Made by a program: the position numbers and the translations under genes | Assembly (NCBI GenBank): GCA_046154185.1 | Contig: JBJXGE010000070.1 | Span: 258,725-322,724, forward strand | Length of the DNA: 64,000 bases | Direction: 5' to 3' | From: JBJXGE01 sp046154185 | GTDB taxonomy: Bacteria > Planctomycetota > UBA8108 > UBA1146 > JAJFFE01 | Part shown: piece by piece, positions 27,891 to 36,848 of the stretch | Position numbering within the stretch: position 1 is the first letter of the stretch | How the letters are laid out: every line of letters starts with the position of its first letter | Notes under the pieces: model-generated | Seen by the model: only the letters and a program-made list of their open reading frames with translations | Told to the model about the DNA's origin: nothing | Database searches by the model: none

Positions 27891-28463
27891 TTACTCGTCG
27901 TTCCGCATCTTTACGCCGGTATTGAGCGTCAATAACTCCGGAAGAGTGCTGCTCTCGAGCTCGGTCAGAAACGTCACCGCCACCTCCAAAATTGCGCCTT
28001 GGCGAGTGAAGCTCAATCCCGTGGCGGCGATGTTCCCGGCGATCAGCGTTTGCGTATCGCCGGTGCCCGGGGTAACACCGGTCGGCGCGACGTCCTCCCA
28101 AATTCGCAGAGAGCTCGTCACGCCATCCGCGTTCGGAACCAAGTCGATCTGAATGGGATTGCCATAAACGGCAGCCGTGCCGTCGAACGAAGTCGGTCGC
28201 TCAAACCGGATGAAGTCGCTAGCGATCGGGATCGGCGGCGTCATCGAGATAAACCGGCCAGTCGCCAGTTCCACGACCAACCGATTCATCACCGCCTGGC
28301 TGCGGGCCGTGAGATTCGAGCGCAGCGTTTGATCGGCGAAGGCGCGCGACGACTGCACGAAGAGTTGGCAGACGGAGCCACCGACGACCGCGAGCAAGCT
28401 CACCGCAATGGCGAGCTCGATCAGCGTCATGCCCCGATGGCGTTGCGACTGAATTTTCAACAA
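27891..28463 (-). CDS. PilW/PulJ-like prepilin
   Basis: A 190-aa class III-type prepilin: a short basic leader ending in RHRG, then MTLIELAIAVSLLAVVGGSV with Glu at mature position 5. Prepilin peptidase would cut after the Gly and methylate the Met. A beta-rich globular region follows. It starts 6 nt after the stop of the PilV-like gene. It is likely a minor pilin initiating pseudopilus assembly. Confidence 0.8.
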   Translation of the reverse strand: MLKIQSQRHRGMTLIELAIAVSLLAVVGGSVCQLFVQSSRAFADQTLRSNLTARSQAVMNRLVVELATGRFISMTPPIPIASDFIRFERPTSFDGTAAVYGNPIQIDLVPNADGVTSSLRIWEDVAPTGVTPGTGDTQTLIAGNIAATGLSFTRQGAILEVAVTFLTELESSTLPELLTLNTGVKMRNDE

Positions 28464-28469
28464 GCGGAC

Positions 28470-28949
28470 CTACTCTTCCTGAGCCAGTAAGTAATACATG
28501 ACTCGAGTTTGCAGACCGGCTAGTGGGTCGGTCCATGCAAGTTCGAGTTTGATCGGCAACAGCATGTAGTTGGCTGACACATCCGGATTCGTCGCTGCGC
28601 CGTCGCCATCGAGATCGCGCGGCAAGCCCAGCATGTTGCTTTCCGCGGTATCGAGCGTCTCGTCGAGGAAAATCGTTGCGGTGCCGGTCGCGCCCGTGAG
28701 GCCCGGCACCGAGAACACCGCGCCCTGATAGAGCCCGGCCGTGTCGCCGAATGGCGCCCCGCGGATGCGCTCGGCTAGTAAGCGAAACCCGCTGTTGACG
28801 TGCGCATTCACGACCGCGTTTGCATGCGAGCGCTCATTGGAAATCTGCAGGCCCGCGAGTCCGACAAAACCCGTGATAACGAGCACGCTGCCAATCAAGA
28901 CCTCAACTATCGTGAAACCCGTGTTTCCACGTTGAAGCAACTGCGCCAC
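28470..28949 (-). CDS. PilV-like prepilin
   Basis: A minor prepilin with the cleavage site NTG/FTIVEVLIGSVLVITGFVG, Glu at mature position 5, and a roughly 130-residue extracytoplasmic domain. The frame is open to a TTG at 29036, but the upstream residues do not look like a leader. The GTG at 28949 gives a normal 11-residue basic leader (MAQLLQRGNTG) and has an AAAAGGGG purine run directly before it, so this start was chosen; it is not certain. It is the first gene of the operon PilV-PilW-PilX-membrane protein. Confidence 0.72.
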   Translation of the reverse strand: MAQLLQRGNTGFTIVEVLIGSVLVITGFVGLAGLQISNERSHANAVVNAHVNSGFRLLAERIRGAPFGDTAGLYQGAVFSVPGLTGATGTATIFLDETLDTAESNMLGLPRDLDGDGAATNPDVSANYMLLPIKLELAWTDPLAGLQTRVMYYLLAQEE

Positions 28950-29208
28950 CCCCTTTTCGATCCATCCTGTCCCGGCCGACAGTTGCAAGCGGCGGGCCTG
29001 CCGCGCGCGAGGGTTTGCGCTCTCGAATCGCCGCAAGTCGTCGGGAAGACTGCCCGAGCGACGGGAAATTCGACGGTGTCGTCAGGGCTTCCTTCCTTGG
29101 TTTACTCCTTGCACTTGCACACCAGCCGACTCGCAGGATAATTCCAGCAATCGAATCATTGGCGACTAAACTCGCAGGGCTGTAGGTGTACGACAAGGAG
29201 TTGCTTGC

Positions 29209-30942
29209 ATGCCGCGATTGGCGACCATCATCGTGGCGAGCGTGTTGATTGCGCCCCCGGCGGCAGCGCAAAACCCGTTCACGAGCGAAGCCGCGGCTCG
29301 GGGCGTATTCCATTTCACATACGGTTCCATCATTGCTTACGGTTTTGGAATGGCACTCGTCGATCTCAGCGGCGACGCGCAGCTCGATCTGGTACTGACC
29401 GGACAGATTTTCGGCGAAGTGGGTGTCTACCAAAATACGGGCGCCGGGAATTTCAGTCCTGTAGTAGCGAGCGGAATTCCTCCCGGCGCGAGTTACGTCG
29501 GGATCGCCGCCGCCGATTATGATGCGGATGGCGACGTCGATCTTTATTTTTCGAATTTAGCCAGCCCAAACGTGCTGGCACGCAACGACGGCGGATTTCA
29601 ATTCTCAGACGTAAGCGCAGCGGCCGGAGTCGCCGATCCGGGCTATGCAACCGGTTGTGCCTGGGGAGATTTCGACGGCGATGGGTGGCCCGATTTGTAC
29701 GTCGCCAATCGGCATCCCGCGCAGCTCGAGGCAAACCGACTTTTTCGAAATCTTGGCAATGGGACCTTCGAAGAACTTTCGCAGGCACTCGGTGTCGACG
29801 TGGCGGCGCTGAGTTTTCAAGGACGGTTCCTCGATTACGACCGCGACGGCGACGCGGATCTCTACTTGTCGGTCGACAAGGGCCCGGCGGCAGGACAAAC
29901 AAATCGACTCTGGCGAAACGACGCGGGCGTGTTTGTCAATGTCAGCGCGAGTTCAGGCGCTGGCGTGAGCGAAGACTCGATGGGGGTTGGCATCGGCGAC
30001 TTTGATCGCAATGGTTTTGCCGATCTCGTCATCACGAACACAAGCGCCGTGGGCGGCAATGTCCTCCTGATGAACGAAAGCGGTGACTTCATCGACGAGT
30101 CGGCATTGTATGGTATCTCCGACGTGGTCAGTGGCTGGGGCGCACCGGTCTTTGATTTCGACAACGACGGCTATGAGGATTTCTTTGTTGCCGACAGTGG
30201 TGAGCTTGATGCGTTTTATCGCGGCGGGCCAAACCCGCCGTTCAGTGAGATGGCCCAAACACTCGGTCTGACGAGCGCGTTACTGAATTCTTTTTGCGCA
30301 ACGAGCGGCGATATCGATGGCGACGGCGACGTCGACCTCATCGTGCAGCGGTCGAACGCGCTGATTTCGATCTACATCAACCACGAAGGCGAAGCGCGTC
30401 ATTGGCTGAAAGTGCGGCTCGCCGGCGCGGGTGCAAATACTCTGGGTCTCGGCGCAACCGTCGAATTGGAAGCGAACGGAGTTTGGCAGACACGCCAAAT
30501 GCTCGGCTCCGGAAGTTTCAAGGATGCGCCGCCGTACGAGCTGCACTTTGGTTTGGGCACGGCGCTGGCAATCGCCACCGTTCGGGTCATTTGGCCTGGC
30601 GGCGGCGTCTCCGAGCTGAGCGATGTCGCCGCGGATCAAACGCTCATCTTCTCGGAGCCGAGCCCGAAACCCGGCGTGGCTTATGTGCGCGGCGACGTCA
30701 ATGCCGACGGGTTGCTGAACATCGCCGACCCGATCACGTTGCTCGGCGTATTATTCGCAGCAGGCGCCGCGCCCTGCGACGCCGCGCTCGACACAAACGG
30801 CGACGACGCGGTCAATCTTGCCGACGCGGTTTATTCCTTGTCGGCGATCTTCGGCACTGGCCCGCCGTTACTTCCGCCGACAAACTGCGGCGACGCGGCG
30901 ACAAGCCAACTTCTCTGCGTGAGTTTTCCGCCCTGCCGATGA
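29209..30942 (+). CDS. Secreted FG-GAP/ASPIC beta-propeller protein with dockerin-like tail
   Basis: A 577-aa exported protein (signal peptide to about residue 21). It has a series of FG-GAP/VCBS repeats with calcium-loop cores such as DYDADGDVDLYF, DFDGDGWPDLYV and DIDGDGDVDLIV. An ASPIC/UnbV domain (about 395-480) with HWLKVRLAGAGANTLGLGA follows, then two dockerin-like loops (GDVNADGLLNIAD, DTNGDDAVNLAD) and a Cys-bounded tail. AAGGAG lies 8 nt before the ATG. The propeller probably binds a ligand outside the cell; no enzymatic motif is seen. It is divergent from the pilin operon. Confidence 0.85.
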   Translation: MPRLATIIVASVLIAPPAAAQNPFTSEAAARGVFHFTYGSIIAYGFGMALVDLSGDAQLDLVLTGQIFGEVGVYQNTGAGNFSPVVASGIPPGASYVGIAAADYDADGDVDLYFSNLASPNVLARNDGGFQFSDVSAAAGVADPGYATGCAWGDFDGDGWPDLYVANRHPAQLEANRLFRNLGNGTFEELSQALGVDVAALSFQGRFLDYDRDGDADLYLSVDKGPAAGQTNRLWRNDAGVFVNVSASSGAGVSEDSMGVGIGDFDRNGFADLVITNTSAVGGNVLLMNESGDFIDESALYGISDVVSGWGAPVFDFDNDGYEDFFVADSGELDAFYRGGPNPPFSEMAQTLGLTSALLNSFCATSGDIDGDGDVDLIVQRSNALISIYINHEGEARHWLKVRLAGAGANTLGLGATVELEANGVWQTRQMLGSGSFKDAPPYELHFGLGTALAIATVRVIWPGGGVSELSDVAADQTLIFSEPSPKPGVAYVRGDVNADGLLNIADPITLLGVLFAAGAAPCDAALDTNGDDAVNLADAVYSLSAIFGTGPPLLPPTNCGDAATSQLLCVSFPPCR

Positions 30943-31040
30943 GAAGCTCCTGACCATTCGGCCCGCGAGATACGAATGCGGAACCTGCTCACCATTCGCG
31001 CTCGCGTGGGCGAGTCGCCGGCCGCACCAATATATACCGC

Positions 31041-31069
31041 TTGACGATAGTCGTTGTAACACCTATTAT
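31041..31069 (+). promoter_or_regulatory. Sigma-70-type promoter of the MarR gene with internal palindrome
   Basis: TTGACG (31041-31046) and TATTAT (31064-31069) are separated by exactly 17 bp. The -10 box ends only 8 bp before the ATG at 31078, so the transcript should be leaderless or nearly so. Within the spacer, ACGA-TAG-TCGT (overlapping the last bases of -35) is a short inverted repeat that could be the operator for autoregulation by the encoded MarR protein. Confidence 0.7.
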
Positions 31070-31077
31070 TCGCGGCC

Positions 31078-31542
31078 ATGAGCCTCGACCTCAAGCAAGA
31101 GTTGAAAATCAAAGCCTTCGAGTCGATCGAGCAAGAGACGCTCATCGCCTTGTTGCGGACCACGGATATGTTGATGGCGGAAATCAACGGACTCTTGAAG
31201 GAGCGACAGCTCTCGAGTCCGCTCTACAACGTCTTGCGAATCTTGCGCGGCGCGGGCGCAGAAGGGCTGGCCTGCGGCGAGATCGCCGCGCGTCTCGTAC
31301 AACGCGACCCCGATGTGACGCGGCTCGTCGATCGACTCGAGGAGCGCGGCTACGTGACGCGTGAGCGCCAGCGCGCGGATCGGCGCGTGATTCGCATCGT
31401 GATCGCAACGCGCGGGCTCGACCTCTTGAAAGGACTCGATCAACCGATCGCCGACTTGCACAAGCGGCAGCTCGGCGGAGTTGGCAAAAAACGCCTACGG
31501 GAACTAAACGAATTGCTGGCGACGATTAGAAGTCGAAGTTGA
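31078..31542 (+). CDS. MarR-family transcriptional regulator
   Basis: A 154-aa winged-helix protein. It shows the MarR layout: N-terminal dimerisation helices, recognition region GEIAARLVQRDPDVTRLVDRL, and wing GYVTRERQRADRRVIRIVI with the conserved D-R-R. Such regulators are usually repressors released by phenolic compounds, quinones or oxidants. No Shine-Dalgarno site is visible and the promoter lies immediately upstream. It is followed 55 bp later by DoxX and pirin genes, which it probably controls. Confidence 0.9.
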   Translation: MSLDLKQELKIKAFESIEQETLIALLRTTDMLMAEINGLLKERQLSSPLYNVLRILRGAGAEGLACGEIAARLVQRDPDVTRLVDRLEERGYVTRERQRADRRVIRIVIATRGLDLLKGLDQPIADLHKRQLGGVGKKRLRELNELLATIRSRS

Positions 31543-31597
31543 CCGGGTCTAGCGGCGAGTCGCGGCGATCGCGACGCATTTCACCGAAAGGGATTTC

Positions 31598-32020
31598 ATG
31601 AGCGGACGAACGAGCGGTCTCGAGGCGACGGGCATCGCCCTCCTGCGAATCGTGATCGGGATCGTGTTCGTGTTGCACGGTTGGCAGAAGATTACGGTGT
31701 TCGGCTTCGATGGAACGGCCAAGTTCATGGAGGGGCTCGGACTTCCTCTGCCAGCCGTTTCGGCGGCGTGCGCAATCGCCGCGGAGTTTGGTGGCGGTAT
31801 CGCGTTGACACTCGGACTCTTCACGCGCTTTGCGGCGATCCCGCTCGCCTTCACGATGGTCGTGGCCGCGCTGAGCGCGCACGTGTCTAAAGGGTTTTTC
31901 TTGCCCGAGGGATACGAGTACACCCTCGTGCTGTTCGCGGCCTGCATCGCGATCGCGTGCTTAGGGCCCGGCAGCGCCTCGATCGACGGGCTCCGCGCGC
32001 GGCGCCGACCCGCGGGATAG
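31598..32020 (+). CDS. DoxX-family membrane protein
   Basis: A 140-aa protein with four hydrophobic segments and the DoxX motifs ALLRIVIGIVFVLHGWQK and ALTLGLFTRFAAIPLA. DoxX-family proteins are integral membrane proteins, often redox- or quinone-linked and induced with MarR-controlled detoxification genes. The gene lies between the MarR gene and the pirin gene (9 bp gap), suggesting one transcript. Confidence 0.85.
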   Translation: MSGRTSGLEATGIALLRIVIGIVFVLHGWQKITVFGFDGTAKFMEGLGLPLPAVSAACAIAAEFGGGIALTLGLFTRFAAIPLAFTMVVAALSAHVSKGFFLPEGYEYTLVLFAACIAIACLGPGSASIDGLRARRRPAG

Positions 32021-32029
32021 GAACGCGTC

Positions 32030-32746
32030 ATGACAACTGCGAACACACTCGTGCTGCGTAGGCACGCCGAACGCGGACGCTCGAACTTTGGCTGGCTCGA
32101 CAGTCGCCACACATTTTCGTTCGGCGACTACCACGACCCCGCGCACATGGGGTTCCGCTCGCTCCGCGTCATCAACGACGATCGCGTCGCAGGCGGCGGC
32201 GGCTTCGGCAAGCATCCCCACCGCAACATGGAGATCCTCAGCTACGTCGTCGACGGCGCGCTCGCGCACTCGGACAGTCTCGGCACGGGCTCGGTGATTC
32301 GCCCCGGCGAACTCCAACGCATGACGGCCGGCACCGGCGTCACGCATAGCGAGTTCAACGACTCGAAGACCGACCCGGTGCGCTTTCTGCAGATCTGGAT
32401 CGTACCCGCGCAACGCGGCATCGAGCCCAGCTACGAGCAACGCGCATTTCCGCTCGACGATCGGCGCGGCGAGTTCGTGCTCGTCGCTTCGAATGACGGT
32501 CGCGATGGATCGATCACGGTGCACCAAGATGTTCGCCTGTACGCGGGTCGCTTCAACGACGGCGACTCGACATCCATCGCGCTCGAAAGCGGCCGCGCAG
32601 CATGGATCCAAATCGTGCGCGGCGCGATGACCGTGAACGGCCAACCGCTCGCTGAAGGCGACGGCGCCGCCGTGAGCGACGAGTTGCGGATCGAGTTCGC
32701 CGCGCGCGTCGATCGGACGGAAGTGCTGGTCATCGATTTGGCCTGA
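32030..32746 (+). CDS. Pirin-family bicupin protein
   Basis: A 238-aa protein of the pirin/YhhW type. The N-terminal cupin has WLDSRHTFSFGDYHDP, and the metal ligands lie in FGKHPHRNMEILSYV and a later TAGTGVTHSEFN (three His and one Glu expected). The C-terminal cupin is less conserved. Family members include quercetin 2,3-dioxygenase-like enzymes and redox-sensing regulators. Its position after MarR and DoxX fits a response to aromatic or quinone stress. Confidence 0.9.
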   Translation: MTTANTLVLRRHAERGRSNFGWLDSRHTFSFGDYHDPAHMGFRSLRVINDDRVAGGGGFGKHPHRNMEILSYVVDGALAHSDSLGTGSVIRPGELQRMTAGTGVTHSEFNDSKTDPVRFLQIWIVPAQRGIEPSYEQRAFPLDDRRGEFVLVASNDGRDGSITVHQDVRLYAGRFNDGDSTSIALESGRAAWIQIVRGAMTVNGQPLAEGDGAAVSDELRIEFAARVDRTEVLVIDLA

Positions 32747-32876
32747 ATCGTCGCGCGAGACGCGAAGATTGCGCCTCGCGCGGCGGAATTGGCCCCCATC
32801 GACTGGCCCGTTGTTCGCTTTCCTAGCTATAGGCGCGCGACACACACTCAGCGCGGCTAGTCGTGCGCGGGCAAAA

Positions 32877-34901
32877 TCACCGCTGCTGCTCATGGCGCGC
32901 GCGCATTTCCGCGAGGTACGCCGCGGCGACCTGCGGATCGACCGGGGCTTCCTTGGAGCGCACGAGGGCTTCGCGACTCACCAGCTGCTCCGGGATTTCG
33001 AGCAAAAAGCGGCTCTCCTCCGCGTCGACTTCGCGACCATATTTTCGGCGACTCAAGCAGCGCGTCATGAGAAGTTCGTCGCGCGCGCGCGTGATCGCCA
33101 CATAGAAAAGTCGGCGCTCCTCCTCGATGGCGCTGTCGCCGCCTTCCGTGACGGCGCGCCGATGCGGAATGATGTCGTCTTCGAGCCCGACGAGCGCGAC
33201 GCGTCGAAACTCGAGCCCTTTCGCGCCGTGAAACGTCAGCAGCGTGAGTTGCTTTTGCGCCGCCGCGTCGTCGCGATCTGTGTGCGTCGCGAGCGTGAGG
33301 CCGATCAAGTACTGCTCCAAACAACCCGGCCCGTGCTCGCGTTCGTAACGTTCGAGCGACGCGTAAAGCGACGCGACGCTCTTTTGGCGCAGGTCGTACT
33401 CGACGCCGTCGGCCGCCATCTCGCGCAGCGCCTGCGTGTAGTTGACGGCGTCGAGCAATTGGCGGAGCGCGGCAAGCGCGCCTTGTCCGAGCGCGGCGCG
33501 CGCCGCGGCAATTGCCTGCAACAGCGCGGCGGCGCCGTCGCGCGCTACGCCCGAAATGCCTTCGATCGCATCGAGCTCGGCCAAAATCGCGAGCACCGGC
33601 TGCTTTTGCGTGCGGGCGCGTTGATCGACTTTGTCGCGACTCCCCTCGCCGAAACCGCGGCGCGGCGTGTTGAGGATGCGGAGCGCGGCGATATCGTCCT
33701 CGGGAAACACTAATAAGCGCGCGTACGCCAGCACGTCCCGCACTTCGCGTCGGTCGAAGAAGGAACGGGCGCCGATGATCGTGTATGGAATATTGAAAAA
33801 ACGCAGCTTCTCCTCGAACGGTCGCGCCTGCATCGCCGACCGCAGCAGGATCGCTTGCTCTTCATATGGAATGCCGCGGCGCCCGGCGTCCATCGCGCGA
33901 CCGACCACTTCCTCCGCCTCGTGGTCCTCGTCCTCGAGTTCGAGAAACTGGATCTTCTCGCCGGCGCCGCGCATCGAGCGCAAGGTCTTGGGATGGCGAT
34001 GCGGATTGTGCGAGATCACCGCGTTCGCGGCCGCGAGGATCGTCGCGAACGAACGGTAGTTTTCTTCCAGCGTGATGATTTCCGCGCCGGGAAAGTCGCG
34101 GCGAAACGACAAGATCTTCTCGATCTCGGCGCCACGAAACGCGTAGATCGATTGATCATCGTCGCCCACCACAGTGAGGTCTTCGCGCGGCCCGGCGAGG
34201 AGCCGCGCAAAACTGTACTGCGACGTGTTGGTATCCTGATACTCGTCGACCAGCACCGTGTCGAAGCGACTCGTCCAACGCGCGCGCACATCGGCGTTGT
34301 CCTCGATGAGGCGCACCGGCAGATAAATCAAATCATCAAAATCGACGGCGCCGAGGCCGCGCAAACGCTCCGCGTAACGGGCGTAAATGCGCGCCTGCAA
34401 ATACTCGGCGGAATCGCCTGCGCGCTCGACCGCGTCCGTCGCGCTCACGAAGCGATTCTTCCAATTGGAGATCGCGCGCCGCGCCGCGTCGAGATTCTTC
34501 TCGGCTTCGCTCATGCCGACGATGGCGCGCATTTCCTCCGTCAACACGCCGCGACTATCCGCTTCATCGTAGATCGGAAAATTGCGGCGCAGGCCGGCGG
34601 GCTCGTGCTCGGCGCGCAGTAGCGAGTGACCGAGCGAATGGAAAGTCGACAGCCACGGGCCTGGATTCAGACGCGGATACATGCGTGCGAGCCGCTCGCG
34701 CATCTCGGCGGCGGCTTTGTTCGTGAACGTGATGCCGAGGATGCGTTCCGGCGCCGCGCCGCGCCGAATGCGCTCGGCGATGCGGTAGATAATGACGCGC
34801 GTCTTGCCACTCCCCGCGCCGGCCAACACCAAGAGCGGCCCTACGCCATGCGTCACCGCACGGCGCTGTGCGTCGTTCAGAACCGAGAGGTCGAGCCGCA
34901 T
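32877..34901 (-). CDS. rep: UvrD/Rep-type ATP-dependent DNA helicase
   Basis: A 674-aa superfamily 1A helicase. It has Walker A GAGSGKT (28-34), FTNKAAAEM (motif Ia), DEYQDTN (motif II), GDDDQSIYAFRGA (motif III), LEENYRS (motif IV), TFHGAKGLEF (motif V) and VAITRARDEL (motif VI). The length and motifs such as DEYQDTNTSQY and ISNWKN are closer to Rep than to the longer UvrD/PcrA proteins. It unwinds DNA 3'-5' in replication restart or repair. The ATG at 34901 was chosen because the conserved N-terminus begins there; the frame is open to 34982. It converges with the pirin gene. Confidence 0.92.
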   Translation of the reverse strand: MRLDLSVLNDAQRRAVTHGVGPLLVLAGAGSGKTRVIIYRIAERIRRGAAPERILGITFTNKAAAEMRERLARMYPRLNPGPWLSTFHSLGHSLLRAEHEPAGLRRNFPIYDEADSRGVLTEEMRAIVGMSEAEKNLDAARRAISNWKNRFVSATDAVERAGDSAEYLQARIYARYAERLRGLGAVDFDDLIYLPVRLIEDNADVRARWTSRFDTVLVDEYQDTNTSQYSFARLLAGPREDLTVVGDDDQSIYAFRGAEIEKILSFRRDFPGAEIITLEENYRSFATILAAANAVISHNPHRHPKTLRSMRGAGEKIQFLELEDEDHEAEEVVGRAMDAGRRGIPYEEQAILLRSAMQARPFEEKLRFFNIPYTIIGARSFFDRREVRDVLAYARLLVFPEDDIAALRILNTPRRGFGEGSRDKVDQRARTQKQPVLAILAELDAIEGISGVARDGAAALLQAIAAARAALGQGALAALRQLLDAVNYTQALREMAADGVEYDLRQKSVASLYASLERYEREHGPGCLEQYLIGLTLATHTDRDDAAAQKQLTLLTFHGAKGLEFRRVALVGLEDDIIPHRRAVTEGGDSAIEEERRLFYVAITRARDELLMTRCLSRRKYGREVDAEESRFLLEIPEQLVSREALVRSKEAPVDPQVAAAYLAEMRARHEQQR

Positions 34902-35120
34902 TGCGTCACCGTTCGAATCGCGCTGTGTGGCGTTGTGATGGCAGTTCCCCGGAGGCCGGGGCCGCATAGTAGGTAGGAACACCGCCGTGCGAAAGCTTAC
35001 CTTGGATTTCGGGCCGCTGGCGGCTCGACATCAGAAAAGCCGTCTTCTGTCGGCCCATTGTCTGCCATATCCTCTCGCTTCGTGCGATCCGATCCATCTT
35101 GCATTTGTTTGGAGGCCATC

Positions 35121-36119
35121 ATGCAGCGCCGGGATTTTCTCAAGTGTGGCGCGCTCGCGGGCGCGGGACTTTTCATGGAACAACTCCCCGCCTTCGCGGC
35201 ACCAGGAGGCGCATTCATGCAGAGCGGTAAGTCGCCGGTTGTCATTGCGACGTGGAGCCACGGATTGATGGCGAGCCAAGTGGCGATGTCCATCTTGCAA
35301 GTGTCGAGTCGCGCGCTCGACGCGGTCGAGGCCGGTACGACCGTCGTCGAAGACGATCCAAAGGTCGACAGCGTCGGTTATGGCGGACTCCCGAACGCGG
35401 ACGGAATCGTCGAACTCGATGCCGCGATCATGGACGGCGCGACGCTCGGCTGCGGCAGCGTGGCGGCGCTCACTGGCATCAAGAACCCGATCCGCGTCGC
35501 ACGCCGCGTCATGGAGCAGACTCGCCACGTAATGCTCGTCGGCGCCGGCGCGAAGCAGTTCGCGCTCGCGCAGAGTTTCAAAGACGAGGATCTCCTCACG
35601 CCCGAGTCGCGAAAGCGCTGGGAGGAATGGAAGGCGAAACCGCCCGGGGCGCGGCACCAGTTGTCGGGACACGACACGGTGTCGGTGCTCGCACTCGATC
35701 GCGGCGGAAGTCTCGCGGCGGCCTGCTCGACGAGTGGCCTCGCGTTCAAAATGCCGGGTCGCGTCGGCGATTCGCCGCTCGTGGGTGCAGGACTCTATTG
35801 CGACAACGAAGCGGGCGCAGCAGCAGCGACCGGAGTCGGCGAAGAGATCCTACGCGTCTGCGGCTCCTATCAAATCGTCGAACTGATGCGTCAAGGCATC
35901 GAGCCGAACGAAGCCGTGAAGCGCGTGATCGAGCGCATCCTGAAAGTCGCGAGCGCGAAGGGGAAGCAGGTCGCGTTCATCGCGTTGCGTCCAGATGGCG
36001 CCGTCGGCAGTGGTTCGACGACACCGGGCTTTCAAGCCGCAATCGCGCGTGAGGGCAAGAAGCCGGAGCTCGTCGAGGCACCGGTGTACGGACCGGGCGC
36101 GAACACGAAACCCAAATAG
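35121..36119 (+). CDS. Tat-exported N4-(beta-N-acetylglucosaminyl)-L-asparaginase-like Ntn hydrolase
   Basis: A 332-aa protein. The N-terminus MQRRDFLKCGALAGAG is a twin-arginine signal. The family is seen from DPKVDSVGYGGLPNADG, MDGATLGCGSVAAL and the autocleavage site GHDTVSVLALD, where T186 would become the N-terminal nucleophile after self-processing. Glycosylasparaginases split GlcNAc-Asn from glycoproteins; a related isoaspartyl peptidase role is possible. GGAGG lies 5 nt before the ATG. The HAD gene follows after 12 bp. Confidence 0.9.
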   Translation: MQRRDFLKCGALAGAGLFMEQLPAFAAPGGAFMQSGKSPVVIATWSHGLMASQVAMSILQVSSRALDAVEAGTTVVEDDPKVDSVGYGGLPNADGIVELDAAIMDGATLGCGSVAALTGIKNPIRVARRVMEQTRHVMLVGAGAKQFALAQSFKDEDLLTPESRKRWEEWKAKPPGARHQLSGHDTVSVLALDRGGSLAAACSTSGLAFKMPGRVGDSPLVGAGLYCDNEAGAAAATGVGEEILRVCGSYQIVELMRQGIEPNEAVKRVIERILKVASAKGKQVAFIALRPDGAVGSGSTTPGFQAAIAREGKKPELVEAPVYGPGANTKPK

Positions 36120-36131
36120 CCAAAGCGCGCG

Positions 36132-36818
36132 ATGCAAGCAGCGATCTTCGATCTCTTCGGAACGTTGGTGCCAAACCTCGAGCCGGATCGCTATCGCGAC
36201 TTTGCGCATCGGCTGGCGCATCAACTCGGCGCGCCGGCCGAGCCGTTTCGAGCGGCGTGGGCGCATTTTTTTCGCCAGCGCATGGACGGCACGATTCGCG
36301 ACGGCGATGAGCAGTTCATTCCGATCCTCGAGCACATCGGCGCGCCGGTGCGACGCGAGTTGTTGCCGGGCGCGACTCGAATTCGGCGGGAGTTCATGCG
36401 GGCGGCGCTGACGCCGAAGTCGGATGCGCTCGAATGTCTCGACGCTTTGCGATCGGCTGGAATGCGGCTCGCGATGGCATCCGATTGCTCGACCGAGACG
36501 CCGGTGTTGCTGAAGGCGTCGCTCCTCGGTCCCTACTTCCCGATTTGCGCAGCGTCGGCGCTCCTCGGCGTGCGCAAACCCGATCTGTTGATGTATGAGC
36601 ATGTGCTGAACGCGCTCGGCGTCGCGGCGCGTGATTGCGTATATATCGGCGACGGCAACTCCGAGGAACTGATCGGCGCCAAGCGCCTCGGCATGACCAC
36701 GATTTGGGTCGATAACGGCGCGGAGCAATATTGGCTCGAGCGCTTCAGCAGCGAGTGCGACGAGCGCGTCACGGCGCTGCGCGAGATTCCGGGAATCGTC
36801 AGCGCGCTGCGCAAGTAG
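36132..36818 (+). CDS. HAD-superfamily hydrolase
   Basis: A 228-aa protein. Motif I is FDLFGTLV (nucleophile D7), motif II is MASDCS, Lys is in VRKPDLLMY, and the acidic motif IV is YIGDGNSEEL. It has a helical cap of C1 type. It likely removes phosphate from a small metabolite; the substrate is unknown. It probably shares a transcript with the asparaginase-like gene. Confidence 0.85.
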   Translation: MQAAIFDLFGTLVPNLEPDRYRDFAHRLAHQLGAPAEPFRAAWAHFFRQRMDGTIRDGDEQFIPILEHIGAPVRRELLPGATRIRREFMRAALTPKSDALECLDALRSAGMRLAMASDCSTETPVLLKASLLGPYFPICAASALLGVRKPDLLMYEHVLNALGVAARDCVYIGDGNSEELIGAKRLGMTTIWVDNGAEQYWLERFSSECDERVTALREIPGIVSALRK

Positions 36819-36848
36819 GAAAAACGAGGTCTGTCCACGCGTCAGCCG

